Assembly (NCBI GenBank): GCA_001723645.1
Contig: MDLC01000035.1
Span: forward strand, 1-35,569
DNA from: Candidatus Endobugula sertula
GTDB taxonomy: Bacteria > Pseudomonadota > Gammaproteobacteria > Pseudomonadales > Cellvibrionaceae
Length of the DNA: 35,569 nt
Direction of reading: 5' to 3'
Under the pieces are notes generated by a model, which was given only the letters and a program-made list of their open reading frames with translations, did no database searches and was not told the DNA's origin. Made by a program: the position numbers and the translations under genes. Each line of letters starts with the position of its first letter. The first letter of the stretch is position 1. This document shows, piece by piece, positions 1 to 8,952 of this stretch.

Positions 1-14
1 AACATTCTGAATGC

Positions 15-461
15 TTAGGAAGAAAAAGCGATCATGTTTAATCGTTGGCGGTGATCATCTTCAGTGGAATACGCAAGTAAACCCAAAAAACTGAATACAA
101 TACACATTACGGTCGCTAGCTGTAGTCGCTCACCCAAAAAAAACAAAGCCAACAGCGCCGTAAACATGGGATTCAAATACTGGAGTACCGTAGCCTCAGC
201 AAAGGGAAGATTAACCAGTGAGTAATACACACACATCAAAGCCAGGGAACCCACCAACCCTCGCAGCAACAACAAACCCCGCCGCTGCCCAAATAATGGC
301 ACTTTTTTTCGTCGCACATCGGAATAACTGAGTATGGCAGAAATCAGCGCACGAGCAGCAACAATCTCCATCAACGGAACTCCCTGAATACCCGCAATCT
401 TGACAAACACCCCCATCAAAGCAAAACCTAATGCACTCATCATCATATAACGAATGCCCAC
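15..461 (-). pseudogene. Truncated EamA-family (DMT superfamily) permease
   Basis: This is the N-terminal half of an inner-membrane EamA/DMT transporter. It has about five hydrophobic segments and the family-typical opening (MMMSALGFALMGVFVK) and middle (LVNLPFAEATVLQYLNPMFTALLALFFLGERL). Family members usually have two EamA repeats, ten membrane segments and about 290-300 residues. This one ends after roughly 150, just past the first repeat, in an unrelated polar tail (TEDDHRQRLNMIAFSS). All three reverse frames meet a stop within about 60 bases of that point, so one frameshift does not rescue it. The start is uncertain: TTG at 485 overlaps the rimI stop, GTG at 461 keeps the conserved GIRY, and ATGs occur at 446, 443 and 440. 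It is last in the transcript after rimI. The substrate is unknown. The rest could lie outside the window, so 'pseudogene' is an inference. Confidence 0.6.
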
Positions 462-475
462 TGGGATAACATCAA

Positions 476-949
476 TTAGCCACAAAGTGATAAGCCCATA
501 ATAATGGCGTCTTCACGACCTTTTTTGGCCGGATAATAGTTTGGCCGAATACCTAACTCATTAAAGTTAAGTTGATGATACAAGGCAATAGCCCCATGAT
601 TAGAGGCTCTCACCTCCAGAAATAAAGTCTGTATCGAGGAATGAAAAGACTGACTAATGGCTTTTAACAATAGCCTACCAAGCCCCTGTCGTTGATAACC
701 ACGAGCAACCGTAATATTCAGTAGATCCGCTTCATCGGCTGCCGTAGAAGTAATCGCATAGGCGACAAGATGTTGGTCGCTCTGTAATACCCAGCATTGA
801 TGGAAAGAATTAAGACTAGCGTCGAAATCAGCTCGTGACCAAGGATAACGTTGAGCTTCCTCTTCTAGAGTTAACACACTGTCTAAATCATCTGAGCTCA
901 TAGCGCGCAGCTGATAGTCATGCTGTCTGTGATGTAACCACCTAACCAT
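476..949 (-). CDS. rimI: Ribosomal protein S18 alanine N-acetyltransferase RimI
   Basis: GNAT acetyltransferase that transfers acetyl from acetyl-CoA to the N-terminus of ribosomal protein S18 in the cytoplasm. At 157 aa it is close to the usual ~150. Acetyl-CoA-binding motif A is RGYQRQGLG (residues 83-91). It is followed by the RimI signature LEVRASNHGAIALYHQLNF (about 111-129), which carries the conserved glutamate E112 and tyrosine Y124, and by the ending GIRPNYYP...EDAIIMGL. The start is ATG. It lies 32 bp after the HolD-like gene, mirroring the holD-rimI pair of enterics, and abuts or overlaps the truncated EamA gene. Identification is strong from family motifs. S18 as the substrate is known for RimI and inferred here. 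Confidence 0.93.
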   Translation of the reverse strand: MVRWLHHRQHDYQLRAMSSDDLDSVLTLEEEAQRYPWSRADFDASLNSFHQCWVLQSDQHLVAYAITSTAADEADLLNITVARGYQRQGLGRLLLKAISQSFHSSIQTLFLEVRASNHGAIALYHQLNFNELGIRPNYYPAKKGREDAIIMGLSLCG

Positions 950-981
950 GTTACGATGCTAACCTATTGATTACAGATGCT

Positions 982-1884
982 TTATGATAAGTTTATTAAA
1001 AACTGCAATGCCTGCCATGTGATCCGCTTTTTCATCGGTTCCTGAAGCATCTCAATTAAGCTAGGGGCAATAAGGGTTGTGGTCTGCCACTGTGGCTGCT
1101 CGATAGCACTCCCTTGATACCTAGAAAAAAAAGCCATTTTATGATCATCGGGGGTCAGTGCAAAATGTGTTGCCTGTTCACCTAATAGCAATACCCCTCT
1201 AGTAGGCATTTTCGCACACTGAGCAGCGATATAGGCTTGTACCATTGCCCTGGCTTCAGCTTGCTCATCAAGGGCTGACTGACTGGCAAACTGAACACGA
1301 CTAAACAACGGCCAGCGTAACAGCTCACTAGGCGGCAATTGGGCTAAAGGATAACCTACACTACAAAGAATATTCTGCAGTAATCTGTTAGTCGGTAATG
1401 CTGAGCCCGGCTGGTGAGAGTCCACCACCAACAAGTCCTGATTAATTCGCCAGATATGTAGCGTAAATTCCAGTGTTTCTGAGGGCGATTTAGAAACGTT
1501 AGGTGTCACTTGCAAATGATCTGTAGTGCTGTCTATCGCAGCAGTATCCTGAAGGTTTTTTCCTGTTTGATCCAACAGTTCCTCTACATTTTTAGGTAAG
1601 GAGCCCTGTTTAACCACTAAAGGCTCGTCGATAACCAATGAACCTGGCAATGCCTCTGCAACTAGTGTATCAGGAATTGCCGCCGTCTCTGGCATCGCCA
1701 TACCGATTGATATTTCTGAACCGGGCTCACTCACAGTAGTATCTGCAGTTGAAAATGCAGTGGGTTCTTGCAGAAGTTCATCGCTCAGTAGTTGAGAAGG
1801 CAATGCATTAGGCAATAATCGTCGGGGCATATAATGACTAATCCCCAAATGCTCTAAATAAGTCAGACGTTGTTTTTCTAGCAT
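982..1884 (-). CDS. HolD-like protein (putative DNA polymerase III psi subunit)
   Basis: A protein of about 300 aa. The N-terminus (RLTYLEHLGISHYMPRRLLP) resembles the short LGI-x-x-(Y/W)-x-x-R element that opens HolD/psi proteins. The C-terminus (VLLLGEQATHF...TTTLIAPSLIEML...KRITWQALQFL) resembles the conserved end of the HolD-like proteins next to rimI in pseudomonads. The middle (about residues 30-145) is low-complexity, rich in S, E, P, L and T, and probably disordered. Psi links the clamp-loader complex to chi and SSB. Position directly upstream of rimI supports the call. The start is uncertain: ATG at 1884 gives 300 aa, and a GTG at 1917 gives 311 aa but has a GGGGA only 2 bases upstream. 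An uncharacterised protein is the alternative, since psi is poorly conserved. Confidence 0.5.
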   Translation of the reverse strand: MLEKQRLTYLEHLGISHYMPRRLLPNALPSQLLSDELLQEPTAFSTADTTVSEPGSEISIGMAMPETAAIPDTLVAEALPGSLVIDEPLVVKQGSLPKNVEELLDQTGKNLQDTAAIDSTTDHLQVTPNVSKSPSETLEFTLHIWRINQDLLVVDSHQPGSALPTNRLLQNILCSVGYPLAQLPPSELLRWPLFSRVQFASQSALDEQAEARAMVQAYIAAQCAKMPTRGVLLLGEQATHFALTPDDHKMAFFSRYQGSAIEQPQWQTTTLIAPSLIEMLQEPMKKRITWQALQFLINLS

Positions 1885-1931
1885 AACAATATGTAAGACG
1901 TTTCTTTCAATCGACACATTCCCCGAAACGA

Positions 1932-2513
1932 CTACGTGTTTCTGAGAAAACCGTTACTGATGTAATCCACTAATGCAGGCAGGCTATGATACTGCATATC
2001 AGGTTGTGCTGCATATATAACTACCGCAACATCAGTGATTGCGCTCTTATACACAGAGTCTGCTTTACCGCTTAGAGATAATGATGGGAAACAATAGATG
2101 ATATACTCCATCACTAGTGGCACATATTGAACGGTTGTTGACGGTTGCGGGAGCTGAGTCAACTGTAAGGTACGTTCGAGACTATCCAACAGGCTTTTTT
2201 CTGCTGCCAACTCATTACTCTTGATTTGCTTTCTTAGTGGTTCCCACCCCTCCAAGCCTTGTTTCAATTTCATATCCTGCCGGATATGTCGTAGTGGACG
2301 AATACAAATATCCGTCCAATAAGCCGATATTTCACAAGCCTTTTCAAGCTGTGTTATCGATAATTGGCCCTCTAATCTTGCTGACCAGCAACAAAACAAC
2401 AGCAAAAGCACATCAATACCTCGTTGATCCTGAAGCCGCAAACACGCTTGTTGAACATCCGTATGTTGATAAACATTGCATGAAAAACGCCACAAAGATA
2501 CTATCTCGCCCAT
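1932..2513 (-). CDS. TIGR02444 / DUF2390 family protein
   Basis: A cytoplasmic 193-aa protein. The N-terminal part matches the TIGR02444 pattern: WRFSCNVYQHTDVQQACLRL, then LQDQRGIDVLLLLFCCW (about residues 28-44), then YWTDICIRPLRHIRQDMK (about 65-82). The molecular function of this family is not known. It is longer than the usual family member; the extra C-terminal ~80 residues have no recognised motif. The start is ATG at 2513, with AGGAT about 8 bases upstream. It is the first gene of the minus-strand group leading to rimI, and it is divergent from the shikimate kinase gene with only 43 bp between the two start codons, so the two promoters must overlap or lie inside coding sequence. Confidence 0.75.
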   Translation of the reverse strand: MGEIVSLWRFSCNVYQHTDVQQACLRLQDQRGIDVLLLLFCCWSARLEGQLSITQLEKACEISAYWTDICIRPLRHIRQDMKLKQGLEGWEPLRKQIKSNELAAEKSLLDSLERTLQLTQLPQPSTTVQYVPLVMEYIIYCFPSLSLSGKADSVYKSAITDVAVVIYAAQPDMQYHSLPALVDYISNGFLRNT

Positions 2514-2556
2514 TTAAACAATCCTGTTATATTATTTGCACACGACTATTTGACTT

Positions 2557-3081
2557 ATGACTTACCCATCACCTATAAACGTAATTTTAATCGGCATGCC
2601 AGGAGCAGGCAAAAGTACTGTCGGAGTACAGTTAGCCAAATACCTTGGACAAGACTTTATTGATACTGACATATTGATACAAACCCAACAAGAAAAGCAA
2701 TTACAAGAAATTCTTGATAGTGAAGGGCACCTCGCTCTAAGACAAATAGAGGAAGAGACCTTACTAGGAATACAATCGAAAAACAGCCTGATCTCAACGG
2801 GTGGCAGCGCTGTTTATAGTGAAAAAGCCATGCATCACCTCAAATCACTGGGTATTATTGTTTATTTAGAGGTTAGTCTGGATGTACTGAAACAACGAGT
2901 CACCGATGAGGACTCCAGAGGAATAGCACGCTCGAAAGGGCAAACCTTTGACGACATCTATCAGGAAAGGACTCCCCTCTATAAACAATATGCTGACATC
3001 ATTTATAACAATAACCAAAACATTGATATTGCACAATTAATAACAACAATAGAACATTTTGCTACCGGTAAAGAAAGGTAA
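2557..3081 (+). CDS. Shikimate kinase (AroK-like), stand-alone
   Basis: Shikimate kinase phosphorylates shikimate at the 3-hydroxyl with ATP in the chorismate (aromatic amino acid) pathway. The 174-aa length is typical. The P-loop is GMPGAGKST (residues 13-21). The DTD at 36-38 holds the Mg/shikimate-binding aspartates, and R62 (LRQIEEE) and the TGG at 81-83 correspond to shikimate-binding positions. R121 lies in the lid, and ERTPLY (137-142) carries the conserved C-terminal arginine, so the key residues appear present. It is not next to aroB, the usual aroK partner, so it may be a second copy. No clear ribosome binding site is visible in the 43-bp divergent spacer. A related small-molecule kinase is possible but less likely. 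Confidence 0.85.
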   Translation: MTYPSPINVILIGMPGAGKSTVGVQLAKYLGQDFIDTDILIQTQQEKQLQEILDSEGHLALRQIEEETLLGIQSKNSLISTGGSAVYSEKAMHHLKSLGIIVYLEVSLDVLKQRVTDEDSRGIARSKGQTFDDIYQERTPLYKQYADIIYNNNQNIDIAQLITTIEHFATGKER

Positions 3082-3248
3082 CCCAATGAATAATGAGGAC
3101 AACGGCAACATATAACCAGCCTTCATTCATCCAGATAGCGCTGATATCACTGGTCCACACGCATGGAAGCTATCGAGTTAAATCGCCGATCAAGGATATT
3201 ATCGGCAGCAAGAATAGGCATGTCGGCTCCCGTTTGGGTCAAGGTTTT
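3082..3248. other. Convergent intergenic region between shikimate kinase and fadE
   Basis: Two genes converge here. The only symmetric element I see is GCCGAT (3185-3190) / ATCGGC (3201-3206), a 6-bp stem with a 10-nt loop and no T-tract, so it is a weak candidate for a bidirectional terminator. Confidence 0.3.
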
Positions 3249-5687
3249 CTACTGGACCATTGGCGCAGATCGAACTAATTGACTCTCATCAAAATGATCG
3301 ACATGAATAATGTCCATCAATGCCTCATCAAAAACAAGTAGCTTTTCGGCTTCTGCTTTTGAAATAACTTCCGCCTCAAGAGCCAAATGAATTTGCTCCG
3401 CCCCCAAGGCTTTTTTAATTTTCCTTTCCCTGATAGCCCGCTTTATTTTATCAAATAACGGCTGAAGCTCCACTTTCTGCATAAAAACATCGTTAATTTG
3501 TCCCAAAGGATTGGTGGGTATATTTTCTATAAAGACACTCGCCAAATGACGACGACGAGAAACCGTATCTTCTGTAAACAGCCTCGACACTTGGGTATCC
3601 AAAGCATCTTCAGGCGGATTAAATCTTGCGCCCCATGGAAACATTAACCAACGCAATGTAAGTGCTAAAAATCTATTTGGATAATTTTGCAGAATCTCCT
3701 GCATGGCTATTTGATATTGATGGGTCAAATATTTCATGCTCCATTCAACCAGAGGGTAATCTTCTTCTGGGCACCCTTCACTTTCATAATGCTTCAGTAC
3801 CATACTGGCCAGATATAAATGACTCAGCAAGTCCCCCAAACGAGCGGATAACATTTCCTTAAATTTCAAACTGGATTGCAGCACCAACATAGAAATATCT
3901 GCCACTACAGCAAACGCTGTACTTAAGCGATTGATATCGCGATAGTGTTGAGCCAGTTTAGGACCTCTCTGAATTTCACTGAAACAACCACCAGTCAATC
4001 CTACTATAAACGATCTTGCTAAATTAGAGAGTGAAAAGCCAATATGTCCAAAAAACGCTTTATCAAATTCGGCAAGGATCTCATCGTTTACAGGCTGCCC
4101 AGCCAATTGCATTTCTTTCAAAATATAAGGATGACCACGAGTCGCCCCCTGACCAAAAATCATCAGGTTACGCGTCATAATATTTGCCCCTTCAACCGTA
4201 ATCATCACTGGAATCGACATATAAGCATCCGCAACATAATTTTTGGGGCCTGTCATAACCGCTTTACCACCCTGAATATCCATGGCATCTATCGCGCACT
4301 GACGAGCCATTTCAGTCGAATAATACTTAAGTATTGCCGATGCAACACTGGGCTTTTCACCAAACGCTAAAGACTGAATCGTATGCAAACAAGCGGCGTT
4401 AATAATATAACTAAAGCCCGCAATTCGCGCCAAAGGCTTTTGTACACCTTCAAATTTAGCCAGTGGTAAACCAAATTGTTCTCTCAGAGCCGAATAAGAA
4501 GCCGTACCCAATAACATTTGTTTGGCTACACCATTACTGCTACTAGGTAGAGTCACGCACCGCCCAACCGACAGACAATTCACCAGCATGGTCCAGCCTT
4601 TGCCAGCCATTTTGGCCCCACCAATAATATAGTCCAACGGAATAAAAACATCTTTACCAAAAATAGGACCATTAATAAATGCATCACCAATGGGTTTATG
4701 TCGGCGACCAATACGAATCCCTTTAGTGTTACGAGGAATTAACGCGCAGGTAATGCCATATTGGTCTTTGTCTCCCATCAAATGGTCCGGATCATAAAGC
4801 TGAAAAGCCAAACCGATAATAGATGCAAAAGGTGCCAATGTAATATAACGCTTTTCAAAATTGAGCCGAATACCCAGCATCTCTTCTCCATTAAACTCAC
4901 CTCTACACACAACACCAGTATCTGGCAGTGAAGTGGCATCGGAACCTGCCAAAGGGCCGGTTAAGGCAAAACAAGGAACATCAATACCCCTTGCCAATCG
5001 AGGCAAGTAATAGTTCTTCTGCTCTTCTGTTCCATACTTCAGCAATAATTCTCCCGGGCCAAGGGAATTGGGAACACCAATAAAAATACCAATACCACCT
5101 CCACAGATAGACACTCGGCTTAACACCTCAGATTGAGCTACCCCAGAAAAACCCAAACCACCGTATGCTTTTGGAATAATCATCCCAAGAAAACCTTCGT
5201 CCTTAATATACTGTTCAATCTCTTGAGGAATAACAGCAAGATTATGATTAATTTCCCACTTGTTTGTCATTCGACATAATACTTGTACAGGCCCATCCAA
5301 AAAGGCCTGTTCATCCTCCGTAAGCGTCGGTTTCGGCATTGACAATAATTGATCCCAGTCCGGCTCACCGCTAAATAACTCTCCCTCCCACCAGACAGTG
5401 CCAGCATCAATGGCTTCCTGTTCTGTCTGAGAAATTTCTGGCAAGACACGGCAAAACCAGTGGAAAATACAGCGACTTAAAAATTGTTCCCGTAATGAAG
5501 TTTGAGCCAGTAATAACAATAATATAGCAACCCCGATGAACAGAAAAGACAACAGGCTAAACCCCGTTAGCAACAATTTCACTACCGCAACTCCGGAAAA
5601 CATAAGCCCAGAAGCGGTTAAGGAGAGACGCTGGTAAGTACAAAACAGTGTCACAACAATAGCGGCGAATAAAAACAATAATGTCAT
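3249..5687 (-). CDS. fadE: Acyl-CoA dehydrogenase FadE
   Basis: FadE catalyses the first step of beta-oxidation, FAD-dependent oxidation of acyl-CoA to trans-2-enoyl-CoA. At about 812 aa it matches the large, membrane-associated gammaproteobacterial FadE class (E. coli 814 aa). Two N-terminal hydrophobic segments occur at about residues 1-20 and 37-60. The ACAD core shows GFLGMIIPKAYGGLGFSG, then CFALTGPLAGSDATS, then VEGANIMTRNLMIFGQGATRGHPY, and the long C-terminal FadE-specific region follows. ATG at 5687 is preferred because GGAG sits about 10 bases upstream; a TTG at 5702 adds five residues. Its partners fadI-fadJ lie 4 kb away on the other strand, and fadB/fadA are not seen. The 176-bp upstream gap holds a short palindrome (ATGGT-N5-ACCAT, 5748-5762) of unknown role. 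Confidence 0.94.
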   Translation of the reverse strand: MTLLFLFAAIVVTLFCTYQRLSLTASGLMFSGVAVVKLLLTGFSLLSFLFIGVAILLLLLAQTSLREQFLSRCIFHWFCRVLPEISQTEQEAIDAGTVWWEGELFSGEPDWDQLLSMPKPTLTEDEQAFLDGPVQVLCRMTNKWEINHNLAVIPQEIEQYIKDEGFLGMIIPKAYGGLGFSGVAQSEVLSRVSICGGGIGIFIGVPNSLGPGELLLKYGTEEQKNYYLPRLARGIDVPCFALTGPLAGSDATSLPDTGVVCRGEFNGEEMLGIRLNFEKRYITLAPFASIIGLAFQLYDPDHLMGDKDQYGITCALIPRNTKGIRIGRRHKPIGDAFINGPIFGKDVFIPLDYIIGGAKMAGKGWTMLVNCLSVGRCVTLPSSSNGVAKQMLLGTASYSALREQFGLPLAKFEGVQKPLARIAGFSYIINAACLHTIQSLAFGEKPSVASAILKYYSTEMARQCAIDAMDIQGGKAVMTGPKNYVADAYMSIPVMITVEGANIMTRNLMIFGQGATRGHPYILKEMQLAGQPVNDEILAEFDKAFFGHIGFSLSNLARSFIVGLTGGCFSEIQRGPKLAQHYRDINRLSTAFAVVADISMLVLQSSLKFKEMLSARLGDLLSHLYLASMVLKHYESEGCPEEDYPLVEWSMKYLTHQYQIAMQEILQNYPNRFLALTLRWLMFPWGARFNPPEDALDTQVSRLFTEDTVSRRRHLASVFIENIPTNPLGQINDVFMQKVELQPLFDKIKRAIRERKIKKALGAEQIHLALEAEVISKAEAEKLLVFDEALMDIIHVDHFDESQLVRSAPMVQ

Positions 5688-5878
5688 AGACCTTTTCTCC
5701 AATGAAAGCAGCTATGTAAACAACAAACACTCTTTTTTAAGCTATTAATGGTAAGATACCATCAACTACAAGGAAAAAATAAGAACAGAGCCTTATAAAT
5801 AGCACTTAGAATTGACTAACTTTAGCAGAAGAAAAAACCGTTATCTACACTCAGCAGGTTACCAATATAAAATAACCA

Positions 5879-7404
5879 TTAAACCTTAAAACTGCCAATC
5901 ATGGAATTTAAACGATTCGTTGATGCTTCAACAGAGGAACTAATAGTTAAAGCTTTTGAAGTCACTTCATTGGTTTCACTCGCCAGAGAGGCAATACGGG
6001 TGATATTTTCACTGACTGACTCGGATACATGAGACTGCTCACTCACAGCAACCGCCGTTTGTGAATTCATATTATTGAGTAGAGAGATATGCTCCGCAAC
6101 ACCGGACAAATTGGAAACGGCATGGTTAGCCATTTCTACTGCATTATTACTGGTGGTGGTACCCCCATCCATCACACTAACAGCATCACCTGCACTTTCT
6201 TGCAAGCGCTCAATCATTCCCTGAATTTCTCCCGTACTTTGTTGGGTACGCCCAGCCAAAGCACGCACTTCATCAGCAACCACTGCAAAGCCCCGGCCCT
6301 GTTCACCGGCTCGGGCAGCTTCAATTGCAGCATTTAACGCTAATAAATTGGTTTGCTCAGCAATGCCTCGAATAACATCCAATACCGAACCAATATCATT
6401 AACCCGGTCCTGTACAGACGCAATACTGCTCGTCCCATCCGTAAAATCTTTGGCTAAGCTTTCTACTACATCGACGGTTTTTGAAATAATGGACATTGCT
6501 TGATCAATTTCCTGATTTGCCTGTTCAGTTGAGTTGGCACCCTGCTGAGCATTGGAAGCCACTTCTGCAGCGGTGACACTCATTTCATTAACAGCAGTAG
6601 CGACCATATCCGTTTCATGTTGTTGTGTACTGACTAGGTCTGAACTTTGATCGACAATATGCTTTAGCTCCTCTACCGCATCTAACAGCTCGCTATTGGT
6701 GGTAGAAGCATCAACCACCATATTTTGAATACGCCCGACAAAACGATTGAAATATTTTGATAACTCCCCAATCTCACCAATTGCGTTTTCTGGCAAGCGC
6801 TGAGTTAAATCCCCATCACCCATGGAAATGTCTCTCAACGCGCCAACAACTTGTTCAATAGGAGCAGAAACCAGCATTTTCATGAGCAGGATGATCATTC
6901 CTACAAGGATTACGATAGACAATAATGTTTTACCAATAGACAACCATATAATATACCTTAATTCTCTCTTTATATGAGTCAGATCAACAATAATAAACAA
7001 ATTACCTACGGTTTGAGAGCTCCCCTGGTCGCTATAATAAAGTGCAAACTGCTTACTGTCCGGGCCCGCAAAATCCACGTCAGTAACCGCTTCCGGCTCC
7101 CCGCTCTCCCCTAACTGATAGGCATAAAGCAGTTTTTTACCATCGTTTACCCCAATAATCATAATACCTGGTACCATGGCGTTAGTTTGTAATGCTCTCT
7201 CTCTATCGTTTCTGTTTCATAGTTCCACAATGCTACTGCAACAGTACCCAATAAACTATCAACCACTAATTTAATTCGACTATCCTGTTCTCCATACAGT
7301 CTTTTAGACATCTGTTGGTAATCATAGGTACCGTATACTGAAAACAAAAGGGCAACGATGATCAATACACCAGCGCTGAATTTTGCAGCCAAACCTTTAA
7401 ACAT
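5879..7404 (-). pseudogene. Methyl-accepting chemotaxis protein, split by a frameshift
   Basis: Two overlapping reading frames (7404-7159 and 7177-5879) make one MCP of about 507 residues. MCPs sense ligands in the periplasm and control CheA. Part one holds the first membrane segment (about residues 8-26) and the beginning of the sensor ([16 protein letters not shown]). Part two holds the rest of the sensor, the second membrane segment ([15 protein letters not shown]), a HAMP domain ([20 protein letters not shown]) and a full signalling domain with the hairpin [20 protein letters not shown]. The break is at a (CT)5 run at 7195-7204. With one CT unit fewer, the frame reads ...[15 protein letters not shown]... 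and joins both parts. The start is ATG at 7404 with GAGGA upstream. It could be a true mutation, a slippage switch or a sequencing error. The sensed ligand cannot be told. Confidence 0.85.
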
Positions 7405-7746
7405 GAGTCATATTCCTCAATCCGATAAAAACATCTCTCTACCTAATAAGACTAGAATATTTTCCAGCAATGTCGAATAAATAATATGATTTCGGCAGTA
7501 TTTTTATGAATATGTAATACGCTTAATTTCCATAATGGCTGTTCAACATAGACATATTGATTAAACACTCAACAAGCCTATTCTCACTACAGAAACACGT
7601 GTCCTTTTCACTCATCTATAATTTTCTTCTTAAAAGACCAAACCTTACTACAAACAGGAATATCATACTATCTGTATTGTAGTGTCTATCTCCCTAATAT
7701 CCTTGGATAAACGATATGATGATAAAACACTGAGTCTTTCACATTG
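7405..7746. other. Intergenic region, no gene seen
   Basis: AT-rich DNA between the MCP start and the gltS stop. It should hold the MCP promoter and the gltS 3' end. No ORF, RNA gene or strong hairpin was recognised. Confidence 0.5.
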
Positions 7747-8952
7747 TTACAATCCAATGGCATAGCGAATGATAAACGCATTAGCAACATCCACAAAAAA
7801 AGCTGATATTAACGGGAGTATTAAAAAAGCCGTAGGTGATGGCCCATGGGACTTAGTGACAGCGGTCATATTAGCAATGGCAGTTGGAGTTGCACCGAGT
7901 GCAAAACCACCAAAACCTGCACTTAAAACAACCGCCTGATAATTTTTCCCCATCAGTGGAAAGAGAACAAAAATAATAAACAATACCGCAGCGATCGTTT
8001 GTAATAACAAAATTAAAAGCAAAGGACCCGCCAGCTCCGAGATTTTCCATAACTGCATACTCATTAATGATATGGTTAAAAACAACCCTAAAGAAAACTC
8101 AGACACCATCGCCAGTGCTCGTGTACGTGCAGGCCAATAGAGTTTAGGTAAAAAATAAGGAATACTGTTGGATAAAACAATACCGGTCAATAAACAGGTG
8201 ACAAATACGGGAAATTTAAAGCCCATAGTTGCCATCTGTTGATTAATGATATGACCAATAATAATGACAATATGTAAAACTAAAATAGCTGCCATTACGT
8301 TCATATGATTAATTGAGTCAGTATCTGTATTTGCCTTTTTATAAACAATACCGGCCATCAATGGTTCACCTGCTTGGCCACTCAGCTTGTAACGAGCTAA
8401 TAAAAATTGGGCAATGGGACCGCCAACCAAGCTGGCAATGACCAATCCTAAGGTAGCACAGGTGATACCAATTTCTAAGGCATTATTAATACCTAGTGCG
8501 GCAATATCCGGTGCCCAAGCAATCGTCGTTCCGTGACCACCTATCAGTGAAGCCGAGCCAGCCAATACACCAACAGCAGAAGGGCTACCCATTAGTGTCG
8601 CACCAGCAATACCCACCATATTTTGAAGCAAGATATAAAAAAGGGTTAGTACCAGCATAATAGTTAATGGCTTGCCGCCGCTAACCAGATCAGATAAGCG
8701 TGCATTAATGCCAATAGCCGTGAAGAAGTATATAAGTAAGGTATCGCGGGTATCCATTTGAAATTCAACTTCTGTCTTGATAACTAAGAAAATAAAAAAG
8801 GTCCCCAGTGTTGCGATCAAACCACCTGTAACAGCCTCAGGAATATGGTAATGTCTTAAAAAGGTAACACGTCGATTAAGATGCACACCAACAAAAAAAA
8901 TTAATATTCCCAGTGTGTAAGTCATAAAATCATCGACGACAAAAGTGTTCAT
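7747..8952 (-). CDS. gltS: Sodium/glutamate symporter GltS
   Basis: Inner-membrane carrier that imports glutamate with sodium. At 401 aa it has the usual length. The two inverted halves each carry hydrophobic helices. Family signatures include the N-terminal LGILIFFVGVHLNRR, then TAIGINARLSDLVSGGKPL, and the motif GSASLIGGHGTTIAWAP (about residues 132-148), whose GGHGT lies in a pore loop. A second GFGGFALGATPTAIANM (about 346-362) is the matching loop of the second half. The start is ATG with AAGAGAG about 10 bases upstream. It appears monocistronic; the upstream region carries a transposase fossil. Confidence 0.93.
   Translation of the reverse strand: MNTFVVDDFMTYTLGILIFFVGVHLNRRVTFLRHYHIPEAVTGGLIATLGTFFIFLVIKTEVEFQMDTRDTLLIYFFTAIGINARLSDLVSGGKPLTIMLVLTLFYILLQNMVGIAGATLMGSPSAVGVLAGSASLIGGHGTTIAWAPDIAALGINNALEIGITCATLGLVIASLVGGPIAQFLLARYKLSGQAGEPLMAGIVYKKANTDTDSINHMNVMAAILVLHIVIIIGHIINQQMATMGFKFPVFVTCLLTGIVLSNSIPYFLPKLYWPARTRALAMVSEFSLGLFLTISLMSMQLWKISELAGPLLLILLLQTIAAVLFIIFVLFPLMGKNYQAVVLSAGFGGFALGATPTAIANMTAVTKSHGPSPTAFLILPLISAFFVDVANAFIIRYAIGL

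Noticed and set aside
2237-2560. 107-codon plus-strand ORF ending at the shikimate kinase start
   Set aside because: It lies opposite the DUF2390 gene, whose conserved motifs are clear.
3093-3278. 61-codon plus-strand ORF between shikimate kinase and fadE
   Set aside because: It runs into fadE on the other strand, with no ribosome binding site or recognised motif.
5748-5762. ATGGT-N5-ACCAT upstream of fadE as a fatty-acid regulator operator
   Set aside because: It does not resemble the FadR or PsrA sites I know, and 5-bp arms are common by chance.
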